From Cristatella mucedo (Eukaryota > Bryozoa > Phylactolaemata > Cristatellidae), in contig WPIO01000003.1 of the NCBI GenBank assembly GCA_009760855.2, positions 13,073,501-13,137,500 of the forward strand: a DNA stretch of 64,000 bases, in the 5' to 3' direction. The notes beneath the pieces are model-generated. The model was not told the DNA's origin. It saw nothing but the letters and a program-made list of their open reading frames with translations, and searched no databases. The position numbers and the translations under genes are program-made. Below are positions 1-12,519 of this stretch, one piece after another (position 1 is the first letter of the stretch; each line of letters starts with the position of its first letter).

Positions 1-1793
1 CTTGAAATTGAGCAGCGAGGAGTGAGTGACAGGGGCTACTCTACTAAGCAATTTTGTTGACCTTGGGAAGGGGAGGGCCAGCCACTCGCAGGAGGGTGTG
101 GCAATGGTTATAGTTGGGCACATCGATCTCAGCCTTAGTTCTGGTCGAAGCAAACAGGTCAAGGACATCATCAATAATGTCATCATAATCAGGGCTTTAT
201 TGCATATTGAATGTGCATTTCGTAAGTTCACAAGAGTTGCTGCCGGAGTTATTGTAATGGTACGATTGCTAAGCTAGAGTGATTCGCTGCTGTCTTTTAA
301 AAAAATGCAAGAAATACTGTACCGTCTCTATTCTTCCGTCTGGGTCTCCCACCAGAGGTACCCTATTGACGAACCATAGCAGAGGCAGTGGCTTCTAGGA
401 ATGCATTTTAGGAATGCATTTGAGCGTCTTAAGCAAAGCGCCAATGGGCATGCACGAGTGCAGTTATACCAATAGTGATAAAGCATTCACATAGTAACCT
501 AAGAGCAGTAAATCTCCTCCTAGGTTTTTACATTAGCTGGAAAGAGAGCATGTCAATTGGCTAGTTCTAACGTGCACAGTTTCAGCACACACAAACACTG
601 GAGGGCAATTGACCCTGACGGTGCCAAGGCTGTGGGTAGCAGGTAGGTTTTTAGCTTCTTTTCAAATGTCGAGTGACGAGATATATTGGTGTCAATCGGT
701 TGTGTGTACCAGGCTTTCTTAGCAGAGGAACCGGAGGCATGGTCTCCGAGGGATTCGAGGTTTGTCAGTGGCACAGTGAACGACCAGCGTCAGAGCAACT
801 GGTGATGCTTAGAATGCGATGAGAAGTTTGACTAGGAAGTATTTCAGGTACGTTGGTAGGAGCATAAGAACAAAGGTTCATCAACCCCCCCATACAATTT
901 TTATGTTAGAGCCTGACGAGTTGTGAAAGTAAACACTCACCATACATGATTGTTCTGTTTCTTTTATTGTCTTGTCAGAAGGCAGCCTAAATTTAAGGAA
1001 GAGGCAATGAAACGTTGGCATCTCATAACCGGGCCTGATCGTGATAGTGCAAGAGATTATTGATTGGTCTATTAAAAGTTATATAATCAATAGGCACTAA
1101 TATTTCCTAGTCTTATGGCTTAGAGAGTGCTGCGTTCATGTACCCCTTCTGTGGAATGCCCCACGTTGAGAATGTGGACCTATTATTAAGGTGTGGGAGT
1201 TCTTGATGTCCTGCTCTACTATACCGTCTCCATACTTTTGTATGGCCGTGTGGCTTTTACGACCTGCTGACTGTGCTTTGAGGCTGCAAGAACTAGCACC
1301 TGTTATTGGTGCTTTGCATGATGCAAGACAATGACAAGTTCAGGAACCACTGTAACTCGTTGGTAACATTTATCTCGATAAGGATGGCGGGCACAATGTC
1401 CGTAAGTGTTACGGTCAAACCAAACTCTACAAGTTTTAAATAGGGCTCAGCCTAATCGGTTTCTGCATTCGACGCTCTTACGGGCTTCAACTTGTGGCAA
1501 AGCCTGTCACGAAAGTGAGCCTCACTCACTTCTGCGCTCGTTGAGCAAGAAGCAGAAACTTGTTGCATCTCCTGAGTCCGAAGCATTTGCCTCGGTCTTG
1601 AACGTTGCTGCTCGGCAGCTGGTAGCATAGTACGGTACGGTTTGTAATGAACGGATTTGCGGATTAGTGAGGTACGATACGAAGATGGAGCCGGTTCGCG
1701 CTAGGTCGTGAACGCTGTGCTGCAGGTCTGAAGGCATCGCGCTGCAGCTGTCGGCGTTGTGACGATTTCGGATCGCTTTCGGTGCGTTCACAG
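1..1793. other. Upstream or intronic DNA of caspase copy A, no exon recognised
   Basis: The large-subunit exons of copy A (those with the conserved IINN and SHG segments) should lie to the left of 1794. I read all three plus frames of this stretch and found neither segment, so they are either in an intron-separated region outside the window or absent. Short open frames here show no recognisable motif. A direct repeat of about 13 bp (AGGAATGCATTT type) is present near 397-421. Confidence 0.5.
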
Positions 1794-1926
1794 GCATGCA
1801 GGGGCACGAAGCTCGACCACGGCACCATAGTAACCGATGCGATCGGCGACATGGAGGTCGAGCAGAGGAATGCCTATCGCATTCCTTCCGAGGCCGACTT
1901 CCTCATGGCCTATTCCTCGGTTCCTG
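1794..1926 (+). CDS. Caspase copy A, exon with catalytic cysteine (partial gene)
   Basis: Caspases are cytosolic cysteine proteases that cleave after aspartate during apoptosis. This exon follows a TTCACAG acceptor and begins at the codon after the Gln of the QACRG active-site pentapeptide, so it reads ACRGTKLDHG. It then carries TIVTDAIGD, where cleavage after Asp would separate large and small subunits, and YRIPSEADFLMAYSSVPG, the conserved start of the small subunit in caspase-3/7. It ends with one base of a Gly codon before GTAAGCAG. The length is 44 codons plus one base, the same layout as the matching exons at 15953 and 30192. The catalytic Cys is present. Earlier exons of this gene are not in view. 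I am confident of the family, less so of the exact ortholog. Confidence 0.93.
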
Positions 1927-3526
1927 GTAAGCAGGCGAACGGTGTGGGCACGGGCTGGGCACCTGCGACTGGGCACCTGCCCCAGGGTGGCTGGGCTGCG
2001 CGCTTTTCCCCTTTCTCCCTCCTGGCTCTCGGCACGGTTGGCCGCGGCTGCTCACCGTCTCGATCGGCCGCTCAGTCTGCCACCCCTTGCCTTTGCACTG
2101 CCGTTGATGCGCTGTGGTTAGCATAACACACAAAGAGCAGCTTGAATCAAATCGTCGGTGTCAAGTTTGTAGCCTGGATGAAGCCAGTGTGGGCCAGATC
2201 GTCGGTGCTAAGAAAGTGTTCCCACCCGAAGGAATTGAGCAGAAATCGTCTTAATTTTTTGAGTCAGCGTAGCAGCATTTTTTAATTAGATTGCTGATTT
2301 TAGAGCACGGTATTGCATAGTGCAGGCATGGGCTTAGTCGCACTTGGCTGAATTTCACCTAGAAGACGATATTGATGCTAGCCGACCTGCTGCATCGTCG
2401 TTGCATCCGGAAGCAGGATCAACTGATCCTGATAAATTTTGTTTTAAAACTAGATAGGCACGGTTAAGATGTCCACGCATTGTATTGTTGTAAATAAGTT
2501 CAGAAATCATTTGTGTTAACACCGTACAGCTGCTATGCAGACTCGGTGCATGTAGGCGATTCTTGTTTGGGTGTTGCTTCTGGGCGAATTTTTCCCCAAC
2601 CATTGTACTTAGTGGGGGATGGCATGGTCCACTGGCTTGCTTTCCTAGGCATGTGAGCCATGATTGTTTGCATGAATTGAGGCTTCAAGAAAAACTTCGC
2701 CCAGCTTCTGCTTAACTCTCCCACGGCCGGCCGGATCCAGCAGCCGCGTTGATGCTCTCTTCTTCATAGGGATACAGTGGCTCAGTGCTGAGGTCGCGAA
2801 TCGTCGCAGTGTCTTGGGTTCGAGTCTCGCAGAGGGCAGCTATTTATTGCCCTCTTCCAGCCACTCTGCGTGTGAGCCACTGAATGCTCCTGAGGCTCAT
2901 AAGCTTGAGGCCGTTCAGCCGATCCCTAGATTTTTTGTAAAGCTGACTGACTTTAAAGCAAAACTGTAAAGCTGTTGCACCGGATGTGTACTTGCCGGGC
3001 GGTAGCCAGTGTCGTTGAGTCTTTTCCAAGGACGCCTGCAAAGTTTTCCACTCGGGAACACTGCACCCGCAGACCTTCTCCTTGCAGCTGTCTCCTTGCG
3101 CAGCGGGTTTACTGTTCAGCTTCATCCCCTGTCAGAGTGCTGTGTGCATCCCGTAAACTGAGCATCCCGTCAGCCAAAGAATCTGACCAAGGTCATCCAT
3201 CGAGTGTGCAAGTGCTTGCCACTTGGATAGTGGACCGTGAGAACCAATGTTTTGCCACGGCTCTCTTGTGTGGTGGAAAATAAAACAGTTTCTTGAGTGC
3301 CCATGGTCCCGTGACTCGGACTTAGGCAGGATCATGGTGGCAGTGTTTATCCGAGGGAGGTGCATGGTCTGATGAATAGATAAGCCCAACGTAAGCAGAC
3401 CCACTGGCAGCGATGCTACCCCTCCCCCTGCTCTCCAGCCTGGCAAGCTGGCTCGAGATCGCTAGCCGGAGCGCTCGGCCTGGCAGCGCTCAGAGTGCAG
3501 GCAGCGGTGACCGGTCTCGTTTCAAG
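1927..3526 (+). other. Intron of caspase copy A
   Basis: This is the 1.6-kb intron between the catalytic-cysteine exon and the small-subunit exon. Apart from a tRNA-like element near 2777-2890, nothing in it is recognisable. Short open frames on both strands look like chance. Confidence 0.7.
2777..2890 (+). mobile_element. tRNA-derived SINE-like element (family c)
   Basis: The stretch contains an A-box-like GTGGCTCAGTGCTGAGGTC followed by the B-box-like GGGTTCGAGTCTC with tRNA-like spacing, then a non-tRNA tail. It resembles the internal promoter region of tRNA-derived SINEs, but it differs from the two families that recur later in the window. Only this copy was seen, so the assignment is weak. 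Confidence 0.4.
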
Positions 3527-3750
3527 GTTTCTACTCGTGGAGGAACTCCAAGGAGGGCTCCTGGTTCGTTCAAGCGCTCACCAAGGAGCTGCTGGAGGCA
3601 GGCAGCAGGGAGATCATGAGCATCATGACGAAAGTCAACTATCGCGTGGCACGCGGCTTCGAGTCGAACGCTTCGCAGCCGTCCATGACCGGAAAGAAGC
3701 AAGTGCCCTGTATCACGACCATGCTTACAAAGCAGCTGTACTTCTTCTGA
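3527..3750 (+). CDS. Caspase copy A, terminal exon encoding the small (p10) subunit
   Basis: The exon starts after a TTTCAAG acceptor and completes the split Gly codon of the previous exon. It reads FYSWRNSKEGSWFVQALTK. SWRN is the loop that forms the S1-S3 substrate pocket of effector caspases, and its Arg contacts the P1 aspartate. The exon ends with KKQVPCITTMLTKQLYFF and a TGA stop at 3748-3750. The PCI..MLTK.LYF ending is a caspase-3/7 hallmark. All expected small-subunit motifs are intact, so copy A looks catalytically competent as far as it can be seen. No clear polyadenylation signal was spotted directly downstream. Confidence 0.95.
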
Positions 3751-3989
3751 CGCGAACGGCCCGACCTCCCGAGAGCCCCGGCGGTGGTCACAGCGGCAGC
3801 AGCCCACCGGTGCCGACACAGACGGCAGGAAATTTTCCGCATTGTGCCCAACGATGTGGCTGCAGGCATAGCGGTAGCAGTGGCCTGCTGGGCATTGCTT
3901 CCTGTTTAACTTTTTTTTTGGTCGCTACGACAGCTTGGATGTTGATTTTCTGTTTGCATCATCGATTCTAACCAAGTTCGATACCTAGC

Positions 3990-4740
3990 ACGAACAAAGC
4001 TTTACCTGGACTTGTCACCCGTGCGGTGCTTGCTCGGTGCTTGCTCGTGTTTCTGCAGTTTTCACCTTCCTCTGCAGCAGCGGTGAAATCGAAGAGCTAG
4101 CCCGAGCACTGCGACGATGCTCTACGCTCGGCTTTTGCTCAGTGGAGCAAGTGTCGTCTTGCCGAGCCGAGCCAGTGTTGCTATTGCTTTCGTGATAATA
4201 CAGCTGTGAAATTTTTTGAGCTTACCCCGTCGTTGGAGCTTCGCTTGCCGCTGAGACTGCATTCGGGCATGCCGGGAACAGTGCGACGTCCGACCCGATG
4301 GCACAATGCGCTGCTGGGGTGTCAGTTCAGCTCCCTCGCTCGTTCTGTTTTCTAGTTCGGCAGCTTTCCTGCCGTAGTTAGTGTTAAAGACAAAGTTCGC
4401 CAAAGTCTTCACTTCAAGCTCCACTCGCGTGGCGGCCATTTTAGTTCCTGGCCCGAGCTACGGTGCGAGATGTAATCATCGGTCGGCCGAGCAGTCTCTT
4501 GCTTCGGAGTGCAGCTCGCTCTCCCTCGCTTAGGCATTGGGCTCGAATACTCCAGGCCCCTCCTCAGAGTCTGGCTTTCGCGGTAGAAGCTAATGCTTAC
4601 CGCGAGCCCTGAGCCGCTCTTGGCTGTGCCTCAAAAATAGTCCAGAAGCTCTTTTTTGGCCCGAAATTTGTGCCCGAACTTCGTCTGACCAAACTGCCAG
4701 CCAGTAGTTGCCACCGCCTGACGCCGGTCTCTTGTTTTAA
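3990..4740. promoter_or_regulatory. CpG-dense segment, possible promoter region
   Basis: CpG dinucleotides are much denser here than in the flanks (repeated GCTCGG, CCGAGC, GTCGTC). On the minus strand, AAAATGGCCGCC at about 4433-4444 has the context of a start codon and resembles the ATGGCGGC motif often found at animal transcription starts. A 105-codon minus-strand frame follows it but has no recognisable domain. It may serve copy B or an unknown minus-strand gene. Confidence 0.25.
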
Positions 4741-5384
4741 ATTCTGGTCTGCCATTCTTAACAAAGCGCTGTATAGCATAAGCCGCAGTAATTAAACGTA
4801 ATTTTACACTGTTTCGAGCGTATTAATTGCTCGTACGAATCCTCGAAATTAACGACAGCAATTAAGGTCTCACTTCAAAATACTTGCTTATGGTAGTCAA
4901 CACAACGAGTAGTGCAGTGAGCACCGGCCTGAGGGGGTTGGGATGTGGTCGCTGTGTACAGGCTTCTAAAGCAGCATTCCATCAAGAGGTACCTACTACA
5001 TTCGGCACGTCTATCCGCGTACAGTTAGCCCCAACTTGCGAAAAAGATAGGGACCGGAAACCAAATTCGGCCCAAATTTTCCCGATGTTGACTCTCCTTT
5101 GCTTCAATCGCTGTCGTGGACGGCCTACTGCCTCCATCGTTCGAAGTGCTACTGACCACCTAGTCCCACAGCTGCCGTCCGGCCCTCGCGGTGGTGACCT
5201 TCCGCCTGGGTCGCCCTTCCCTTGAAAAACTCGCCGTGACAATCGGGTTGACAGGCCAGCCGACATCAATCCGCTGCTCCTTCGGGGAGCAGGATGCTGT
5301 AGCCATTGAGCAGGCTGGCGATGTGTGCTAAACATTCTTATAGCGCCCACAGAGAAGTTAATCTCATTCTTAGGCACTTTACAT

Positions 5385-5510
5385 TGCTTTCGTTATTCAG
5401 GACTCCTGGATTGAGCCCTTAATTTTGTGAAACGGGTGCACAACTCCCGGTAAAGCGCCTGAATAGAGATTTAGTTCTTCTCTCAGGGCACTAAACAAAC
5501 TAGCGATTGT
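5385..5510 (+). mobile_element. SINE family b, 3-prime fragment
   Basis: The segment GCGCCTGAATAGAGATTTAG followed by TTCTTCTCTCAGGGCAC matches the 3-prime half of the SINE b copies at 26068, 34470 and 37787. The tRNA-like head is too diverged to recognise. Confidence 0.5.
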
Positions 5511-8239
5511 TGTCATTTAGGCATCGACGAAGTTAATTTCTACGATGTCGTACTTATGAGCCACTGTCTCAGAGGTTCAACTGCTATCAAGAGTAACGAG
5601 ATTAGGGCGATTCATCAAGTGGATCGCATCAATCAGGGCTGTTTCTTGAGACTACGCAGGTCTAATGAGCCACGCCACAAGCAATTGTATTGGCTAAAGC
5701 TAGATCGCTGTATCAGCATTGCCATTTCCGGTTTCGATTTGATCGCATCTTACTCAGTATACAGTCATCGCCTCAATTACGGACATTGCAGGCGTAGCTG
5801 CATGGACACAAGGGAGATTTTGAATAGCTGAAAGTTTGAAAGATCGTGGAGAGGAACAACGGTATTAAATGTATGCAGTAAAGCTCTCAAGTTGTAACCG
5901 CCGATGCGCTGATAGCTGATGTACTTGGGAGTCTCTAGAGTATGCGTCTTCACAACGAAAGTTAATAGGTGCTATATGTGGTGCACTCAGAAAATTTCCT
6001 GCCTGTTAGTAAGTGACTGGTACTCGCTTTGGTTTTGTCGCTGATATCCATTTCGCTTATGTCACTGGAATCCAATTTTGCTCTACATTGTTCGGCTTTA
6101 TTAGTTATGTCTACATATTGTTGCTAAACTTTGCATGTTTTGTGCTGATCAATCGAGCCTCTTTATTCACTGCTAAAAAAGAAGTTAGTAAAGTAAAAGA
6201 TGAAACTGATAGCCGCTCGTTCTTCTTGTCACGGATCCTTTTAGAATGTCTACAGGTGGATAAGTTTAGCCGTCAAAACTACCACAATAACCTTTCGAGC
6301 TCTACGAAGCCCAACCGGTGAAATGCATCGAGACGTTGAAGTTCTTATCATGATGGGTGTACATGCCCGCGACATATTGAAACGAAACTATTATGCTGCA
6401 ATCCACTGATGTATGTCCTGAGATTCGGAATCGTTAATACCATTCCCATGCAAAGTTATCTAGGGTAGGGTAGCTCAGCCGACCCACATTAGCACACCGA
6501 TCTGGTTAGTTTTTTTTCTTTTGCTTGGTGATTCAGTCTCCGGTGACCATGCAATGGTTGCTTTGACTGCGTATAGTAATCCTAAATAGCAAAGAGGCAG
6601 TTCTTCACCGATCGCTATGGTAAATCCTTTTTAGTACACGCCTCGGCTGCCGCTGAAAGACTCAGCCCATAGTGATGTTGTGAAGCACCCTGATGGTCTA
6701 ATGAGTGTTATGTAATGCAAATTGGTAATGATTCCGTCTTAACAGTTGCTTATGCACTCACTGGCAGTAATTTAATAATTACTTGTTGGTAACTGTGATG
6801 CCTACGGTTTTCTGTGTCTGCAGGTAAGCCAGGCATCTACCAGATCAGCTGTTATGCCAGGCATCAAGCAGATGAAAGGGTCTTTTGTATTAAGAGCTGC
6901 GACCTGATTTACTTCTTTGCTTGCTCATGCAGGATGGCTACTATGGAGCGACTCCTAACAACTGCAGCAGTAACAGCAAAATCATATTTTTTTGCATAGC
7001 TTCAAACTATAACTGAATCTTTTACTATAGTTATTATCTCTTTATATTCTTTTCACTTTGGTGGTAAAGGATGTCAAGGATATCAACAGATCAGTGATAG
7101 CACCAAGCACAGTTGCAGCACCCACGAGCATAAAGCATAAAGGACGATTCACTTTTACGAAGCGAAGCGCAAGCTTGAAAAAGCATAAACATGGATCTGG
7201 GCTGACTGTCTAGCAACTGGCAAATAAGGACTGTCGTGGGTCTTAAATATCCATCCTAGCTTTGGCTAAGTCTAATATAAGTATGGAGTTGAATTACAGA
7301 CGTGCGAACCAAAAATTCTAATTTTGACCCTCAACCGTCTCCTTAAGCTCCCACGTCAGCACCATACCGAGCGATCCGTGCGGTGATCTGGCAGATCGTT
7401 TTTATAGTATTTTTTAAAGCAACATTGACTTATTGATCTCGTTGGTAATATTACCACTGAACTCTTCAATTCTTAGGTCCTTGCTCCACCTCAATGTCCA
7501 TCTTTAAGTCTGCCCCTGGTAACCTCTACTCGATGTTCACCCAGTTTATGAAGCCTGCTATCCGTCTAGATCACCTACCTGGTATCCTCCTTCTGAGGGG
7601 CTTATGTTTACTGGTGCCCTGCATAAGGAGTAAAATGAATATGGCTTTAGGCTCATTAAAGGTTCAAATATGTCTGTAAGCTCACAAGCCTTCAAAGAAG
7701 CTATTAGCAGGTCAGTTATTAAGAAGTCATCGCTAGAGCAGGAGTGGCTTAACTATCGATGGCCAATCGGTGAGCCATCAAAGTATGGAGTACTACGTTG
7801 GTGTATTATAGGTCCACTTATTTTTTTCAATTTGTTCTCCCTATCTTGCAGATTTAATCGCCAAGGTCAAGCCAGGCTTTCACGTTTATGCAGATGGCAC
7901 ACAGCCATTCCCGAGCTTTGATCCCTCCCTGGTTTCCAGCATTGCAGACCTTCAACTGCATTGCAGTTTGTGTTGCTGAAATTTATACTTAAATGGCAGA
8001 GCACATTTCAAATTGAGCTTGCTTAATGCAAACCAGTGACACTCAGAAACTTGAAATCTAAACACAAAATCGGTTTGGCCAGCATATCTCCTCTAGCATC
8101 TGCATAGATCTCCGTGTCCTGTTCTCCAAAATGAGTTATCATTGGATGGCTACATCAGCTCCATACTCTACCTACTTACAGCTACGTAGCATTGCAAACA
8201 TTTAGGCTTGCTTAGATTAGTACCCAGAGCCGGTCCACG

Positions 8240-8460
8240 GATTTCTGACATCCAACCCGGACTCCTATAATCTACTGCTTGTAGGCCTTCCTGCCTGTGC
8301 AATAAGATGCCAGCAGTTGGTGTGCGACTCTGAAGCTAGGCTTATCTGTCGCGAACGTCGAGAATTTTTCACATTGCACCACTTCTCGCCGACCTGCACT
8401 AGCTCCACGTCAAGCAGTGTATCGACTTCACAGTTTTCTCACTCACTTTTTTTCTTTAGG
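8240..8460 (+). mobile_element. LINE C-terminal fragment, degenerate
   Basis: The stretch around CACCACTTCTCGCCGACCTG, then GTGTATCGACTTCACAG, then TTCTCACTCAC, parallels the LINE tail at 13990-14250 at nucleotide level. Reading frames are broken. It is a decayed insertion. Confidence 0.4.
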
Positions 8461-10708
8461 TAGCTTCACTCTCTTGCTCTCGCCTGCTAATAGGAAGTAC
8501 TTCTTAATCAGGCCTCACATCGTGGTTCTTCTGATTCTGGTGTAGTTTGGCTGTGGCGCCAACAAAACTCTCTCGGAGACCACACTTTCTGTTCGTGTTC
8601 TTACAAAGCTGAGAAATTACTGCAGACATTACATCCCCCGACGTGACAACGGTTACAAGTAAGCTCACCGTTTCCACTGTACTTGCTCAATCCTGTACTG
8701 TCCTAAAGTGCCTAGTAAGAGACTGAGGTTTTTTGGGTTGTAATTGTTAATGTTTTATTATTAAGTTATTATGATGAAATGGTGTGAAAAACAGGATTTT
8801 AGCTTTGCTGTAAACATTGGCAAGTCGCTTAAGAGCTTCATTGCAGTTGCAAATGCTGAGAGCACGATCGGTAAAGGATCTGAGGTGTGCTTAGAGTCAT
8901 AGCTAAATGATCAGGCTCAGAGAGCAGGTGGTCTGACTGAGAGGCAGTCTGAGAGGAAAGGGCATTTCAGATAGGTAAGTCAGAGCAAGAGAATAGAGCA
9001 TTGTGTCATTTTGAGCACGCACCTTTTTAATGCAGGTTGCACAGAGCAAGTAACGATTGAATGCTGTCATGGCTTTTTGAGAAAATTCAAGCTGAAAGTT
9101 AAAGTTTACAGAAGCATAACTCGTGTTCCTTATTTCACACCTGGTCATTTCTGACTTAGGCTCCCAGACCATTAGTGCATTGTTTTTAGCACTATTCTAG
9201 TTTTTCATTACCAGGTTGTCTCGTCGCCTCATCGGCTGCTGCCACCGAGCGAATCGAATACAGACCACGGTTCACGATAATTGTGTTTCTTGATTTTACC
9301 CCTGTAGCCATCCAGCCTCTTGTGGGCTGTAGATCGATGGCCTGATTCTAGATGTCGAACCCAGTTGCCTCTCAACGAAGACCAACAGGTCACCGCAACC
9401 GCTTATGTCGTGTGTATAGCAGTTCTTACTCAGGAACTTCTAAATTGTGCTCTGGACAGGCAGCAATCGTGACAGCTAAACAAAAGCAGCCAAACAAACA
9501 GATGTTAAAAATCTTTACTGTAGTCGGGGACCAATCACCTTGATAAGATTGCATTCTAAGGCTTCCATCAGATGAATGTAAAGCAGTCGAGAAGACAAGG
9601 CGTGCTGCAGTGGGTTCAAAAGAAAATTAAGTCGCATAGCAGTTGTTTGCTAAATCGAAAAGGGTTAGAGGGTCTTGATTTTTATACCATATAGGAATAA
9701 ATACTCTGTGGCTCATAATTACACCGAAGCAAGCCCCTTCACAGGAAATATTTGAGTGCATCGAGGTTTGCTCTAAATATTGACATCTTGATATATTAAA
9801 TTTATTTATATTAAATATTGACTTTTCTTGTTTATGTTAGCTCAAGTAGTGATGTTGGTAATACGTGGGCTTACTGGTACATCCGATACTAACGTAGGGT
9901 GTGCTGGCCTTTTCCGTTAATGCTTGTGTTGCCATTCTTCGATGAGCAGATAGTGACTTTGATTGTTTGTAGAAGCTACATCCAGTCAGTTCAGTTACTT
10001 TATCTAGCATGGCACACATAGAGCAGGAAACTCAATCAATGGATACTGAGAATTCTTGCCCCTTTCAGGCGTCCGGGTGAGTTGCTGCATTTGTCCTAGC
10101 ACTTGTTTTCGAAGGCATGCTACCTGGAAAGGCTCTTTAAAAAAAGCTACACTTGACAATGCCTTATTTTTCGAGAGCCTGAAGTGTGCTTGCCTTGGAC
10201 CTGTCTAAAATTAACGAAGCATGCCCTCGGGCAGTCTAAATGCAATTACTTCTCTATCCACTCTAAGACAATGGATCGCCCCTGAAAAAAGAGTGACCGT
10301 CATCTCTGGAGCCTAGGGGCATAGCGAAGGCATGCCGTCCTCGGAGCCTTTTTGGCTGAACCTAAACAAAGTATTGAAAAGTGATATAATCTTCTCTTTG
10401 GCAAAACCTCAAAGCTGCTTGCCAATCAGCTAATATGCGTCGTTTTTTATACAGCCGTGTCAGCCTGCTATGGGCACAGTGCTCATAACAGCCTATTCGT
10501 GGTCGCCAGTGTATGTTTATATTTACGTTAAATAAATACGTTTTTTGTTATCTTTTAAATTTAGAGTTTCTGTCTAATACCTAAATAACTAAACCCTTAA
10601 CCATTAGACCTAAACTCTAAACCTCCAAACCCCATTCATTGGCTAAGCTAAAATGGCATCGTTTGTTCTTACAGTGGTTTCAGTCTGCTATGGGCGCAAT
10701 GCTCATCG

Positions 10709-10752
10709 CAGGCTGTTCAACATGGACGTTAGCGACCATGTTGAACAGCCTG
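10709..10752. repeat. Perfect 17-bp inverted repeat with 10-base loop
   Basis: Left arm CAGGCTGTTCAACATGG at 10709-10725 and its exact reverse complement at 10736-10752 flank the loop ACGTTAGCGA. It lies 256 bp upstream of the first recognised exon of caspase copy B. A related direct repeat (CAGCCTGCTATGGGCACAG) occurs near 10465. Confidence 0.9.
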
Positions 10753-11008
10753 CTATGATATCGCCTGTAGCTGCCGGTTGAAGTTTTCTGTAGCGTCTTA
10801 TGTGTGGCCAGTCGCGTTCGTGCGAGTTCACCGCGTCGCGAGTTCATTGCAGCACCATATGGTGTCTTTAGTGCGTGTGATAGTGGGGGCGCATGCCCGT
10901 GGCTTCGCCTGTCTGCAGCTGCTGGTTAGCTGCCGTTAGATGGCGTTAGACTGCGTGACTCCAAATGAGCGAGCGCCGAGTTTTCCTTTTTGTCTGTGTC
11001 TGTTTCAG

Positions 11009-11268
11009 CAGTGGCCTGTGTGGGCGGGTGCAACAGGCTGCAGCCGCACCCTGCGACGATCGGTACTACATGAGCCATGGAAACCGTGGCATAGCAATCA
11101 TAATAAACAACAACGACTTCCGTAGACTCAGAAGGATAGTATCAGAGCGTGTTGGGTCGGCAGGCGACGTGGCTGCATTAGAAAAGTGCTTCCAATGCCT
11201 TGGATTCAGTAAAGTCATAATTCAGAATGACCTGACTTGCACACAGATTCGGACTCTGCTTGCCGACG
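11009..11268 (+). CDS. Caspase copy B, first recognised large-subunit exon
   Basis: A strong pyrimidine tract ending TGTTTCAG precedes the exon. The first base completes a codon, the same phase as in copy C at 25115. It reads YYMSHGNRGIAIIINNNDF, the first beta strand and IINN loop of the caspase p20 fold, then SERVGSAGDVAALEKCFQCL, matching SRSGTDVDAANL of caspase-3. The Arg that helps bind P1 aspartate appears kept, but the GTD that follows is altered. It ends one base into a codon before GTAGGTGG. An upstream exon with the start codon must exist and was not found. The exon is open and family membership is clear, but the protein is probably not an active protease (see the exons at 15953 and 18554). 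Confidence 0.9.
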
Positions 11269-12519
11269 GTAGGTGGGCTGTGGCGCCTGACTGCTTGCTA
11301 TGCCTCTTCCACCTGCTTGCTATGCCCTCAGTTGGCTGGCACTGGGAAATTATAGCTTAGCATGAATGTCAAGATGAAGATGCAACATCGGACTCTCTCA
11401 TGTCCTCTTTACATGATCCACTACTACTGTCCAGTCTCCCATCTTCTTTTTTGTCTGTAAAGATTGTTGCTAAGTAGCTTGGCGCTACTCACTTCCTCAA
11501 CGGCCCTTCTGACTCAGGCTTTCTACGGACAATCAATTAGGTGTCTTATTCCTAGGCCTAAAGACTTGGGCAGACCGCACGATGAAGGCAGGGGGCAGTG
11601 GCAGCCCAGGGGCAGCAGCCCCTTCTGTCCACACCGTTCTTCTTAGCCGCTAGTCTCACTGGCCACTGTGCCGTATCCCGCCGTATCATTTGCCTACTGC
11701 CTTCTTTGCCGTCGCACTAACGTGTGGCAGTCACGAGCCCAGTGCACTTCAGCCCGTGCTCCACCTGTGCTTCACTCCAGGCTGTCAGAGACCTGTTCTT
11801 TACCACCGCCAGCTCGTAAGAGGATTCTGATGAGTCTCAGTCTTATTTTTTAATCATCTTCATAGCACTTCCTAGTGGGGCTACGGGCATCCACAGTTTT
11901 AGCTGCCAATGGCTACCTGTCCTTGGTAAGCCTTTGAACATCTCGAATCATAGTCCTCATTTATGAACTCGTCTAGTTCATAGCGATTTTCCTCCCTATC
12001 GACACTTTACTGGTCATAATCCAAATCCTCTTGTCAGCAGAACTTTTTCATTCCTGTGAAGTTTGTAACCCATCCGCTGTACTTTCTTAAATCTTTCGTA
12101 GATCATCTTTGTCACAATTGCTGAATTTGACAAAGGTCATGCAGTCTTATGAGTTTCGACAGTTTGACCATGAGAGTGGCTTTCTCTCCTGCTTGTTTTT
12201 CTCGCGGTCGTCTGCGATAGTTATACGTCCATGCTGCTCACTCTGCTCTTTTATTCCTGATGTATTGCGATACAAAACTGGTACTCTCTCACTCTTTGGT
12301 AATTTTTAATTTTGGCCTTTTTCCAGTCAAATTTAATTAACAACTGTGTGTGCATTTTGCCAATTGCATTTACATTTGCGTTGCTCACTTCCTGTTGGTC
12401 AGCGGCAGGTAATTTCCTTATGAGATTTGACAAAGAATCAAAAGCAAATTGTGTGAGTTTGCTGTCCATCGTTTGCAATGTCCTTAGCTGCAGTTTTATT
12501 TCCAGTTCCTATGTTGCAG
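11269..12519 (+). other. Intron of caspase copy B
   Basis: This is a 1.25-kb phase-1 intron. The segment near 11490-11525 (CAACGGCCCTTCTGACTCAGG) resembles a LINE tail also seen near 33020. Otherwise nothing is recognisable. Confidence 0.7.

Larger units (their letters stand above)
3751..11008. other. Intergenic region between caspase copies A and B
   Basis: This 7.3-kb stretch should contain the promoter and the first exon or exons of copy B, but I could not identify a prodomain exon. A CpG-dense segment lies at about 3990-4740. SINE and LINE fragments lie at 5385-5510 and 8240-8460, and a perfect hairpin at 10709-10752. The open frame at 9352-9543 (63 codons, Ser/Thr rich, starting ATG) is a possible but unsupported first exon. 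The rest shows nothing recognisable. Confidence 0.5.

Noticed and set aside
26-277. Open frame containing ASHSQEGV, which recalls the SHGEEG motif of caspases
   Set aside because: The Gly after His is missing, no GKPKLFIIQ end follows, and there is no donor in the expected phase. It is most likely chance.
4982-5377. 131-codon minus-strand open frame
   Set aside because: It is Arg/Pro/Ser-rich, as expected from GC-rich non-coding DNA, with no domain and no splice partner.
10560-10640. TAAACCC-like units resembling interstitial telomere repeat
   Set aside because: Units are irregular and few, with no true tandem array.
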